A stretch of DNA of 64,000 nucleotides, taken from DATFNI01 sp963712305 (GTDB lineage: Bacteria; Bacteroidota; Rhodothermia; Balneolales; DATFMH01). The position numbers and the translations under genes were made by a program. Location: NCBI GenBank assembly GCA_963712305.1, contig CAVQHI010000001.1, positions 992,001 through 1,056,000 of the forward strand. The letters run 5' to 3'. Position 1 is the first letter of the stretch; the number at the start of each line of letters is the position of its first letter. The notes below the pieces were generated by a model. It searched no databases. It saw nothing but the letters and a program-made list of their open reading frames with translations, and was not told where the DNA came from. Positions 1 to 8,097 of this stretch are shown one piece after another.

Positions 1-850
1 TTTCCCGCAATGCTTTGGCATTCAGCGGAGAGGTATAAGGATCGAGTCCCATTTTAAGCGCACCTGCCCAATCAGCCAGCAACAGATCACTGCTGCCGAT
101 CATCGTTCGGGTCGAAACGGGATTCGCCCTGCGGGAACCCTCATTCCCATGATTGCTGACAAAGGCATCTATGATGGAAAAATGAACGCCTGCATGTTGC
201 AAGAGATCGCAGCACACTTCAGGCAAATCAAGCCGGTTGCGATAGTGATATTCTTTCTCCCGCATCGGCAGGACTCCCGCGAGGTTCTGCAAGCCCAGCG
301 AATACCTATTTTCCTCATCCGTCTTGTTCTTAGCGATACAGATACGAAATTGCGCTTCCAGCCAGAACGTCGACATCTTGCTCCCGTGCAACACAGAATC
401 ATCTGGAAATGAAGTGTTAACCAAGTCTTCACTCAGGTTCAGAACATCATACGAATGACCGGCATCCGTGACAAAACGGTAACCCGCCAGATCCGCGAGA
501 ATCACGACGTCCCGGTTCTCGAGCCACGCATCGGCACTACCCAGGGCATCGGCAACCCGGATCGTTTCAAAACCGTGCTCAAAAAACAAATCTATCAGAT
601 GCTCAACCAGTTGCGGGTCTGTCCCCGTTGAAGACGGTACATCAAAAAACTCCAGGTTTGGCTTAATCAAAATCCTGAATTTTTTGCGCGGAGTACGGGA
701 TGATCGTCTTGTCGATTCAAGAATCTTCCAGAAATCAGACTCCTTCAATGTCTTGTCCAACAACCCGAACTTGTCTTCATCTTGTCCCTCACAGATTGCA
801 ACAGTGACAGGTTTCGCGCTAGCCGTCCCTTTGGGCGAGGTTCTCGTCAT
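1..850 (-). CDS. DUF362 domain protein (partial, 3' end outside window)
   Basis: The frame is open on the minus strand from an ATG at 850 to the window edge (about 283 codons), so the C-terminus is missing. The protein contains KPNLEFF, then a TDPQLVEHLIDLF helix and an IRVADALG strand, and later VSNHGNEGSRRANP and MIGSSDLLLADWAGA. This order is typical of DUF362 proteins, whose biochemical role is poorly known; some members carry a C-terminal ferredoxin domain that would fall outside the window. It starts 20 bases after the stop of the phasin-like gene, so the two are probably co-transcribed. No strong ribosome binding site precedes the ATG, so translation may be coupled to the phasin gene. 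The family is fairly sure from the motifs; the function is unknown. Confidence 0.75.
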   Translation of the reverse strand, partial: MTRTSPKGTASAKPVTVAICEGQDEDKFGLLDKTLKESDFWKILESTRRSSRTPRKKFRILIKPNLEFFDVPSSTGTDPQLVEHLIDLFFEHGFETIRVADALGSADAWLENRDVVILADLAGYRFVTDAGHSYDVLNLSEDLVNTSFPDDSVLHGSKMSTFWLEAQFRICIAKNKTDEENRYSLGLQNLAGVLPMREKEYHYRNRLDLPEVCCDLLQHAGVHFSIIDAFVSNHGNEGSRRANPVSTRTMIGSSDLLLADWAGALKMGLDPYTSPLNAKALRE

Positions 851-869
851 TGTATCCGGTTTGTTCTGA

Positions 870-1283
870 CTATTTTTGCTGGACTTTCAGTTCATCTCTC
901 ACCAGTTTTACCGAACTGATCACGGTATTCGAAGAGATTTCAGAAATCCTTTTTTGGGCCGTGGTCATTTCATCAGCCGTTTTATTGAATATCTCCTCGG
1001 ATTTAGAAATCAGACCCGATTCAATACCGATACCATCCAATATCGATTTTTCAGCCTTGACGACCATTTTAGCAGCTCCGATCCCGAACTCGTACAGGTC
1101 ATCTGCCGCCTGTTTCACTTTAGGTGCGGATTGTTCAATCAGATCTAAGTAGAATTCCACCGCCTGGGTCAGGATATCACCGGATGTTTTTGTCGTATCG
1201 CTCGTCTTGGTTTGCTTCGAAGCGGTGGTTTTCGCTTCTGACTGGGCTCGCTTCGGCCCGGTACTCTTATTTTGTGTTGCCAT
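870..1283 (-). CDS. Phasin-like small helical protein
   Basis: A 137-residue protein. The first 35 residues are a low-complexity Lys/Thr/Ser/Ala tail (KSTGPKRAQSEAKTTASKQ). The rest is amphipathic helix (residues about 38-137) with the phasin-like pattern FYLDLIEQSAPKVKQAADD and an invariantly helical C-terminus. Phasins coat polyhydroxyalkanoate granules, and a basic low-complexity tail is common in PhaF-type and PhaP-type proteins. A GGAGGAG ribosome binding site lies just before the ATG. It sits between a beta-propeller-like gene upstream and a DUF362 gene downstream on the same strand. No PHA synthase is visible in the window, so granule association is an inference from length, composition and helical character. 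A generic helical stress protein is the alternative. Confidence 0.6.
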   Translation of the reverse strand: MATQNKSTGPKRAQSEAKTTASKQTKTSDTTKTSGDILTQAVEFYLDLIEQSAPKVKQAADDLYEFGIGAAKMVVKAEKSILDGIGIESGLISKSEEIFNKTADEMTTAQKRISEISSNTVISSVKLVRDELKVQQK

Positions 1284-1318
1284 AACTCCTCCGTTATGTT
1301 AACTGTTGAATTTTCTTT

Positions 1319-2560
1319 TCATACTGACTTTGAAACTTTCGGCGGACTCAGCAACTGGCTGTGGTGGAAACCAAGTCGCGGGTCTGCAATTTTGGACAAT
1401 GCCATATAATTATGCAGGTCGGGCATTTTAAACCGGCATCGAAGTTTGAGTGATGGATAATTGTATATAGTGATATGATTCAGTCCCCGGTTTGCCGTAA
1501 ACAGCAACGTTTGATCTTCTGAAAGCTGGCAGGCATGAACGGAATCCATCAGTGTGAAACGACTGACCCGGAGCGCCGCCATAAGATGATGAGTGCTGCT
1601 GAACAATCCACCGCGAACGAGGCTGTCGTATACCTGAGTTCCCATTTGTCGTTTGTTTTGGAGACACGTCTGAAGATCGGGACGTTCATCGATGATCCGG
1701 TAATCAGAAAAATTCTCAAGATTGATAAAAACAATAGTATGGCTGCCGCCATTGCAGAAGATCAGCTCCGTATCTGAAATCGTCAGGTCGGAATTGATGT
1801 GTGCCGGGATTTCGCGTCCACCTGCCCAGTGACGGACGACCCTCTTTTCTTCTGCATCGATCTCAAAGGCATATTCCTTGTAAAAGGCCATGGCCCACTG
1901 ATGATAATCTTCATAACCCTGTGGAAGGACGCGGAATGATACGGCGTAAAACAGGTCTTTTGCCGGATGAGGAATCACATGCCAGCAGGTTGTCGGCAGA
2001 TCAACACGGGTAGCCTTGCCGGTTTCCATATCCCATATCCCGACCATTTTAGCCTCACCATCCCGTCCCTGCGCCGGGTTATCCATGGATCCGTAACAGA
2101 GATATCTCTTTGAATGGGTAAACTTAAGACTGTGGGGCAGCTTAATCTTGTGAGGCCCCAACTTTTCCCCCCTGTCCAGTTGGTTGACATTAAAACGATA
2201 GAAATAGTCACCAATCGCCGCGATAAATTCTTCATCATTGATCCAGGCAACGTGGGTGCTCCCCCTAACTGTCGTATCATTGGGTTCGTAACGCAATGTT
2301 GAGATACGTTCCAATTCATCCAGGCTACCAGGTTCGTATAGGACCAGGTGCTGACCGGTTGTGCCCAGGTAACCATAGGTTCTTGACGCATTGACGTTAA
2401 CAGCGTGGGCACCAGCGACACCGTTAAAGTACCTGATCTTGTAAGCGTGGGAATCATCCGAAGGATCAAATAACAGGCTGCAGACACCAGCCATGCCCTC
2501 CAATCCGTTTATTCCATTGCCATCAAGCGCAATATGAAATGTATAAGGATATGTTTTCAT
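1319..2560 (-). CDS. Beta-propeller-like cytoplasmic protein of unknown function
   Basis: A 413-residue protein with no signal peptide. It shows repeated short beta-strand stretches with Trp/Tyr-rich turns (YGYLGTTGQHLVLYEPGSL, MVGIWDMETGKATRVDLP, TIVFINLENFSDYRIID, LLFTANRGLNHITIYNYPSL), the layout of WD40/YVTN-type propellers. Conserved-looking His residues (DSVHAC, TCWHVIPHP, THHLMAALR) could line a metal or ligand site. An AGGA ribosome binding site sits 6 bases before the ATG. The gene is 35 bases upstream of the phasin-like gene on the same strand, so a three-gene unit with the phasin and DUF362 genes is likely. I do not recognise the family and assign no reaction. Confidence 0.6.
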   Translation of the reverse strand: MKTYPYTFHIALDGNGINGLEGMAGVCSLLFDPSDDSHAYKIRYFNGVAGAHAVNVNASRTYGYLGTTGQHLVLYEPGSLDELERISTLRYEPNDTTVRGSTHVAWINDEEFIAAIGDYFYRFNVNQLDRGEKLGPHKIKLPHSLKFTHSKRYLCYGSMDNPAQGRDGEAKMVGIWDMETGKATRVDLPTTCWHVIPHPAKDLFYAVSFRVLPQGYEDYHQWAMAFYKEYAFEIDAEEKRVVRHWAGGREIPAHINSDLTISDTELIFCNGGSHTIVFINLENFSDYRIIDERPDLQTCLQNKRQMGTQVYDSLVRGGLFSSTHHLMAALRVSRFTLMDSVHACQLSEDQTLLFTANRGLNHITIYNYPSLKLRCRFKMPDLHNYMALSKIADPRLGFHHSQLLSPPKVSKSV

Positions 2561-2881
2561 ATAAATCCTATGGTCCCATCTCCCAATGATCTATTGATAA
2601 GGCAAAAATTATTATAGATACCGACTAATATACATTTAGTACATAAATAATCTATAATTAATCATTTCTCCGCATACAAAGCCAAATTACATCATTTTCA
2701 TCAACTCGCAAGATTTTTTCGATCAAATGGATGTAATATATCCGCAGGCCCATTACACTTTAGCAATCCAACACTTGCACCCGGGATTCACAAATCAGTT
2801 TATCCCTTGCCTTGCACCTCACTGACGGAGTTCATAAACTGCCGATGAGGTAAATGTTATTAAATATATGCAGGGGCCAAC
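2561..2881. other. Divergent intergenic region
   Basis: An AT-rich stretch of 321 bases between the propeller gene (minus) and the universal stress protein gene (plus). It must hold both promoters. I see no RNA gene and no strong inverted repeat. The stress-protein start is preceded by CAGGGGCC, a plausible ribosome binding site. Confidence 0.5.
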
Positions 2882-3868
2882 ATGATACATTTTAAAAAGA
2901 TTCTCGTACCAACGGACTTCTCCAGCGGGTCAAGGGTCGCCTACCAATATGCCGGCTATCTGGCCCAGCATTTTGAAGGGACTATCGACTTCATTCACGT
3001 AGTGCCATCCCTGAAATACCTGGCCGAAAGCATTGGCAACATGGGATTGCCGCTGGACATGGAGAAGGATATCTATCCTCATCTTGTTAAGAAAGCCAAG
3101 GTTCAGTGTGAAGAGGACATTAAGCAATTTGTTCCGGAAACACACCGGGGTAAAAGCATGATCCTGGTTGACCGAAAACCGTCTGACGATATCATCGAAA
3201 TTGCCAGGGAAGAGCACTATGATCTAATTGTGATGGGTGCACGTGGAGCTCATGACGATGGAATCCTGAAATGGGGTGGAATTACAGAGAAAGTGATTCG
3301 GAGGTCGTCTATTCCAGTAATTAGTGTGCCGGGCAAGATGCCAAAGGAAGGCATCAACAATATCCTGGTCCCAAGCGACTTGTCAGACATCTCTTTTAAT
3401 GGACTGCCGTTTGCCGGCTCACTGGCAGCCGCGGTAGGCGCAGAGATCACCGTTTTACACGTTCTGGAACTCTATGGTTCTACATCCGAAAACATCCCTC
3501 GTGATCCGGGAAAGGATGAAATGGAAGCGCTAGACAACCTTCTTTTTGAAAAAATCAGCCATACACTTACTGAAACCGGTACTGTAAAAGCGCGCCTCGA
3601 AAAGGAACCGTATAAATTATTTGATAATCTAATCATCGATGTAGATGGGGAAGAACGTATCGTAACCCTTCATACCAAGATTGTCAAGGGTGTATCAGCC
3701 CACTATGAGATCGTAGATTTCGCTTCCGATAACATGGACCTCATCGTTATGGGTACACACGGACGCAGCGGACTGAAGCATCTTTTGCTGGGATCTACGA
3801 CTGAAAAAGTGGCTCAATACTCATCAGTGCCTGTTTTCACTTTCCGCTCGCGCAATTTTCCAGGGTGA
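2882..3868 (+). CDS. Tandem-domain universal stress protein (UspA family)
   Basis: A 328-residue protein with two Usp domains (about 1-155 and 160-328). Each begins with the family strand pattern (KKILVPTDFSSGS; NNILVPSDLSDIS). The second carries a clear ATP-loop motif, MGTHGRSGLKHLLLGSTTEK, matching the G-2X-G-9X-G-(S/T) pattern. The first has a degraded version (MGARGAHDDGILKWGG followed by ITEKV). The second domain is therefore probably the nucleotide-binding one. Such proteins are cytoplasmic and accumulate under starvation or oxidative stress. The gene stands alone, divergent from the propeller gene, with tRNA-Ile about 100 bases downstream. The ATG at 2882 follows a CAGGGG ribosome binding site. 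Confidence 0.93.
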   Translation: MIHFKKILVPTDFSSGSRVAYQYAGYLAQHFEGTIDFIHVVPSLKYLAESIGNMGLPLDMEKDIYPHLVKKAKVQCEEDIKQFVPETHRGKSMILVDRKPSDDIIEIAREEHYDLIVMGARGAHDDGILKWGGITEKVIRRSSIPVISVPGKMPKEGINNILVPSDLSDISFNGLPFAGSLAAAVGAEITVLHVLELYGSTSENIPRDPGKDEMEALDNLLFEKISHTLTETGTVKARLEKEPYKLFDNLIIDVDGEERIVTLHTKIVKGVSAHYEIVDFASDNMDLIVMGTHGRSGLKHLLLGSTTEKVAQYSSVPVFTFRSRNFPG

Positions 3869-3970
3869 CCGAAAAATTCTTGTGCACAGCTAAGAAAACC
3901 TGTATTTTTGCTAGCCGATTCACCCGGTACCGTTACTTTTCGGTTACACTGGCACGAATTGATAAATTAC

Positions 3971-4043
3971 GGGCCTGTAGCTCAGTGGTTAGAGCCGTCG
4001 ACTCATAATCGATTGGTCGGGGGTTCAAGTCCCTCCAGGCCCA
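3971..4043 (+). tRNA. tRNA-Ile2 (anticodon CAU, lysidine type)
   Basis: A 73-base cloverleaf. The acceptor stem GGGCCTG pairs with CAGGCCC (4036-4042), with discriminator A at 4043. The D arm begins AGCTCAGTGGTTAGAGC. The anticodon loop CTCATAA carries anticodon CAT (4004-4006). The T loop is GGTTCAAGTCC. CCA is not encoded. The anticodon-arm context ACTCATAATCGATTGGTC resembles minor tRNA-Ile genes whose C34 is changed to lysidine by TilS, rather than elongator or initiator tRNA-Met. Identity as Ile2 is therefore preferred over Met. Degraded copies of the 3' half occur near 55068 and 60716-60770. Confidence 0.95.
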
Positions 4044-4070
4044 CAAAAAAATCACTTCTTTAAAGTACTT

Positions 4071-4110
4071 AAAAATCCCGTTTTAATTGATTTGAAGCGG
4101 GATTTTTTTT
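4071..4110. terminator. Bidirectional intrinsic terminator
   Basis: A 10-bp stem, AAAAATCCCG paired with CGGGATTTTT (4071-4080 with 4098-4107), followed by a T run on the plus strand and preceded by an A run. It can stop transcription from the tRNA and from the minus-strand PQQ dehydrogenase gene that ends at 4128. Confidence 0.8.
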
Positions 4111-4127
4111 GTTTTTATGCCTTTCTC

Positions 4128-6170
4128 TCATGGTGCATCTCCTGGCAATGAAAACACAACTATCGTGGATGCACCCCGGTGTTTACCGGTCCAGAATTGT
4201 GATGGATTACCGGAGGCGATAGCAATGTACTGACGGTTATCAACACTATACGTAATGACGCCACCTCCGACAGGTCCCCCTGTATTAAATCGATATAGCG
4301 GCTTGCCATTGGACGCGTCCAATACAAGGAAATCACCCGTCAATTCGCCTGTCAATACAAGTCCGCCGGCTGTTGTTGTGACTGCAGCGATCATAGGACC
4401 TTGTGACCGGTACTTCCATCGTATGGATCCATTGTGAATATCCACCGCTGTCAGCCAGCCGGACCAGCTTTTAAGATCCATTTCCGCTTTTCCTCCTAAA
4501 TATAAATTTCCTTCCGTATATCTTATTTTTTCTGGTTCATCTGTATAAAATGTAGTGCAGAAATTCACCGCTGGAGTGATCAACAACCCTTCAGAAGGGT
4601 CCAGAGCAGGACCACTCCATTCTACTCCACCCAATGTTCCCGGACATGCATAGGTTCCCTCGGTCGTCACGGGAGCATCAACATTTTTGCGTAATGCAAC
4701 AGCGGTTTTGTAAATGATTTGATGGCTTTCCTGATCGAGTACACGAAGCATACCATCCTTGCCGGCTGTAGCCACAAGGTTATGCATTTTACCTTTGACT
4801 CTGGCCTGAAAAACCGGGCTGACCTGGGTAAGGTCCCAGTCGTGCCCATCGGCAGGCACAAGTTGTTTATACCAGTTAAGTTTGCCCGTGTGTACATCCA
4901 GGGCAATGATAGAATTGGTATATAAGTTTGAGCCCGGTCGTAAGTTTGGAGAGTAATCAGGAGCGGGATTTGTTACGGCAACGTATAATTCTCCTTTCCC
5001 GGGATCAAGACTGAGTGGGGTCCAGACAGCCCCTCCGCCAATCAGAATATTTTGCGGATTCTCCCACGTCTTCCCGCCGGAACGAGTAGCCCCTGGAACG
5101 GTCTGGAAACGCCAGATTGGTTTACCGTCCGCCAGACTAAAGGCTCCGATCCATCCTGAGATTCCATTTTCACTGCCGGCCGGGCCAATCAATATCATAT
5201 TATCATAAATCATCGGGGCCATGGTTAATGTCTCACCAATGGACGGGTTTGCAATCTGCCGGGCCCAGAGTAATGTCCCGTCCTTGGCATCAAGGGCCAC
5301 TAAATACCCATCCGAGGTTCCTCGAACCACATAGCCATCTTTAACGGCGACTCCCCTATTATTAATCCACGACTCACGGTCTTTGGGTTGCCAGTCAAAA
5401 CGCCATTTTTGCTGGCACGTTGCGGCATCAATAGCTGCCGTCACATGTGCCCCTGTTATGTACATAGTTCCATTGTAGACAATGGGTCCCGTCTGAAAAT
5501 TGCCCGGATCACCCACCTGGTAAATGCACCCCGGACGTAAGTTTGTTGCATTCTTCCGGTTAATCTGCTTTAAGGAGGAGTATCGCGTTCCATTATAGTC
5601 TCGTGTTACATACAACCAGTTATCAGAATTATCAGCCGCATGCAATAAATCATTGGCATCCGGTCCGATACCTTTCGGCTTCAATCCCTCAGGTCCCTTG
5701 ACAAACTTCGGGGCATGAATTGATGTATCCACAGCCATGTGGATAGCAAGAAGATATTCCGGGTCCGACTGTATAGTTTTTTTGCCTGCCGGGACACCGT
5801 TTTGCCGCAATATATATGCCAGGATATCCAGGTATTGGTCATCGGTCAGGACATGTTTCTGATTGGGTGGCATCGTACTTGAAATGATATGGTACATGGA
5901 TTCAACAGTCACATTGGGTCGTGACCATGCGTTCCGAAAGAGCGGACCCATAAGCTTTGGAGCTGATCCTCCCTCTAGATTCGATCCATGGCAGGATGCG
6001 CACTGCCTGGTAAACAACGAACGCCCCTGTATCGCCTGGACCGTCGTGTATGTACTTGCATCCGGATCGACCGACTGTGCCATAACCACTGAACTCAGTG
6101 TGATGGAAGTGATGATTCCCAGTAAAATAGATCCCCAAACCTGACACACAAGTAAACCCAATCGTTTCAT
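4128..6170 (-). CDS. Cytochrome c-PQQ-dependent dehydrogenase (secreted quinoprotein)
   Basis: About 680 residues from the ATG at 6170, which has a GAGGGGC ribosome binding site and begins a signal peptide (MKRLGLLVCQVW, a hydrophobic core, then SSVVMAQS). An open frame continues 64 codons upstream but lacks these features. An N-terminal class I cytochrome c domain has the heme motif CASCH and a likely Met ligand in the following 60 residues (STMPPN). It is followed by an eight-bladed quinoprotein propeller with ADGHDWDLTQVSPVF, GKDGMLRVLD and GTLGGVEWSGPAL, typical of PQQ alcohol/sugar dehydrogenases. Electrons would pass from periplasmic substrate to PQQ, heme and the respiratory chain. The heme lies at the N-terminus, unlike quinohemoprotein alcohol dehydrogenases, where it is C-terminal. 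Substrate is unknown, and no PQQ biosynthesis gene is in the window. Confidence 0.85.
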   Translation of the reverse strand: MKRLGLLVCQVWGSILLGIITSITLSSVVMAQSVDPDASTYTTVQAIQGRSLFTRQCASCHGSNLEGGSAPKLMGPLFRNAWSRPNVTVESMYHIISSTMPPNQKHVLTDDQYLDILAYILRQNGVPAGKKTIQSDPEYLLAIHMAVDTSIHAPKFVKGPEGLKPKGIGPDANDLLHAADNSDNWLYVTRDYNGTRYSSLKQINRKNATNLRPGCIYQVGDPGNFQTGPIVYNGTMYITGAHVTAAIDAATCQQKWRFDWQPKDRESWINNRGVAVKDGYVVRGTSDGYLVALDAKDGTLLWARQIANPSIGETLTMAPMIYDNMILIGPAGSENGISGWIGAFSLADGKPIWRFQTVPGATRSGGKTWENPQNILIGGGAVWTPLSLDPGKGELYVAVTNPAPDYSPNLRPGSNLYTNSIIALDVHTGKLNWYKQLVPADGHDWDLTQVSPVFQARVKGKMHNLVATAGKDGMLRVLDQESHQIIYKTAVALRKNVDAPVTTEGTYACPGTLGGVEWSGPALDPSEGLLITPAVNFCTTFYTDEPEKIRYTEGNLYLGGKAEMDLKSWSGWLTAVDIHNGSIRWKYRSQGPMIAAVTTTAGGLVLTGELTGDFLVLDASNGKPLYRFNTGGPVGGGVITYSVDNRQYIAIASGNPSQFWTGKHRGASTIVVFSLPGDAP

Positions 6171-6970
6171 GATGCCCCTCTGTCCTGGATTATTTGAAGT
6201 TTTTACCGAAGTTTGTAGGTCGAAGAAAAGCCTTACATACGAGCGCCAATACCACCAGAGCCGCCTTAAATACGTTGCGCCTTTTTTTGTAAAAAAAACC
6301 CCTGGTCTTATGCTTATCCAATTACACAGGGCATTAAAAATCCCCTTCTGGTTACTTTCCACCTGACAAAACTAATCTCAAAAGCCCTATTAATTTAGAA
6401 CAAATTCAGTATAAATAATTTTTTATAAATAAATATCATTTTACCCTAACCATAAGGGATTCCGGAGAATCTGGGGTATGTAGATTATTCGGGAATAACT
6501 CTAACCTTTTTTAGGGATGCTGTGTGGAAAGGAGATTTAGATCGCTTCTAATCGAGTGAATACCGTACGATCAAACCTTTTTTACTGAAGGTTTAAAAAA
6601 TAGCAATTGCAAAGTGTAGGCTTGAAAATTCAGAAGCGTGGTGTTCATTCTTTCAGATGTCTGTCTTGTTAAAGCATTAGGATTGCTGCGTAATTCATTG
6701 AATCTACTACGGATTGTACGAATTTTATAGCTATGCTTATTCAATAGAACTGACATGATTATAAATAATTATTAATTCTATACATGTAATTATATGTATA
6801 ATGACTTACGCTTAAAACAGAGTGAAGTGATAAGTGATGGGAATGAGTGTAAGCAGGTCTTCCATTTACGCGAAGAACGGTTCTCCTCGCTCGCTGTGAA
6901 ACTACAATTACAAGTACCGTTTGATTGTATCATGCCCAAAAACACTAACCAAATATAGGGGATAATAGCA
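6171..6970. other. Intergenic region with two adjacent inverted repeats
   Basis: About 800 bases without a convincing gene. Between the two divergent genes lie two abutting inverted repeats, CCCTAACCATAAGGG (6444-6458) and GATTCCGGAGAATC (6458-6471), in otherwise AT-rich sequence, a plausible regulator site. Short open frames here (for example 6571-6756 minus) show no family resemblance or ribosome binding site. The remainder shows nothing I can name. Confidence 0.35.
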
Positions 6971-7396
6971 ATGTCAGTAGAAGATGAAGTCCGTAAAGCA
7001 TCACAACAATTCTATTCCGGATTGACCCGGATGGCCAATGGGCATAAAGAGTCAATGACAGATGTTTGGTCACATAGTAAAACGGTTTCGACTATGCACC
7101 CCATTGGTGGCCGGCAGCTCGGCTGGGATTCAGTCAAAGACAGTTTCGAACAAGTTGCTCAGTTAGCAACCGAAGGAAAAGTTGAACTGAAGGATCAGTT
7201 AATCCGTGTAATAGGCGATATGGCCTGCGAAATTGGTACCGAGCAGGGCCAATTCAAGCTTAACGGAGAACAAATTAGCATCAACCAACGCGTAACAAAT
7301 ATTTATCAGCGAGAAAATAACGAGTGGAAGATCATTCATCACCACGCCGACCTGTCTCAGGTTATGATAGATGTTCTCAGCCGATTGCCGGCATAG
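6971..7396 (+). CDS. NTF2-like (SnoaL/DUF4440-type) protein
   Basis: A 141-residue single-domain protein with the fold's expected order: an N-terminal helix (VRKASQQFYSGLTRMANGHKE), TDVWSHSKTVSTMHPIGG, GWDSVKDSFEQVA, and ending in the paired strands INQRVTNIYQRENNEWKIIHHHAD. The terminal HHHAD is characteristic of the SnoaL_3 subgroup. Members bind small ligands in a cone-shaped pocket and have many roles, so no reaction is assigned. It has no signal peptide and is cytoplasmic. The ATG at 6971 follows TAGGGGATAATAGC, an acceptable ribosome binding site. It stands alone, about 800 bases from the divergent PQQ dehydrogenase and 700 from the next gene. Confidence 0.8.
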   Translation: MSVEDEVRKASQQFYSGLTRMANGHKESMTDVWSHSKTVSTMHPIGGRQLGWDSVKDSFEQVAQLATEGKVELKDQLIRVIGDMACEIGTEQGQFKLNGEQISINQRVTNIYQRENNEWKIIHHHADLSQVMIDVLSRLPA

Positions 7397-8097
7397 TTAG
7401 ACCGGACCAGGAATTAAAGATCATACGATATATTTAAAGAGATTCCGTCAATTAGGAACAGACCGACAATACCTGTGAGGTACATCTGTAGGACTTTGCC
7501 CGGTTAGCAGGTATAGCTGGGAGGCGAAGTATGATTATTAGATGTAGAATATGAAACTATCCGGTTGGCTCAACGATTCAACACGGTCGGCGGGAGAGTT
7601 ACTGCCATTTTGCGACTCCAATAAATCTACGTTTAGAAAGCGACGATCATCTCGAATTCGATATCATCCCCCAGGGGGAAGCTCGACAGGACCGTTTGAT
7701 ATTGCCCGGAATGTTGCCATACCGGGTGATAAATATCATTTCCTGTGATACCTGGTACAGATCGGGCATCTAAGCGTAAGTTTACGGGAAATTTACACTA
7801 TGAACTTGGCTCCTTTTATGACGGATACCTTCACCAGATTAATGCTGAGCTTTTCTGGAATTGTAGGCTCCCCTGAAAGTTTACCAGTCGAAAGTAGATA
7901 ATCCTATAAAAAAACCGGCATGTTAAACTCAACCAACATCGCCATGCAAACATCCGTACACCGATGAAGATGGTTTATGTAATCAGCGTTTCACAGCCGG
8001 ACAGGTAAAGTATTGTTTTAACATTTATTTGCCCTTCATGTTGATCGTATTAAATTAAAAGAAAGGCTTCATTAACCTTAGTTGACGCAGGGTATTT
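7397..8097. other. Intergenic region, no gene recognised
   Basis: About 700 bases. The only notable sequence is the short palindrome CCCCCAGGGGG near 7669-7679, which could be a regulator site for the TPR-LuxR gene. The 65-codon open frame at 7551-7748 lacks a ribosome binding site and has a non-protein-like composition, so I leave it out. Confidence 0.35.

Noticed and set aside
149..432. Open frames on both strands at 149-412 (+) and 169-432 (-).
   Set aside because: They lie in other registers of the DUF362 gene, which reads through the whole region with family motifs.
3971..4043. tRNA-Met reading of the CAU anticodon.
   Set aside because: The ACTCATAATCGATTGGTC arm and overall sequence resemble minor tRNA-Ile2; initiator features (three GC pairs in the anticodon stem) are absent.
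6571..6756. 61-codon minus-strand frame.
   Set aside because: No ribosome binding site, no recognisable domain, isolated in AT-rich DNA.
7551..7748. 65-codon plus-strand frame.
   Set aside because: Composition rich in Arg/Ser/Pro without pattern; no translation signal.
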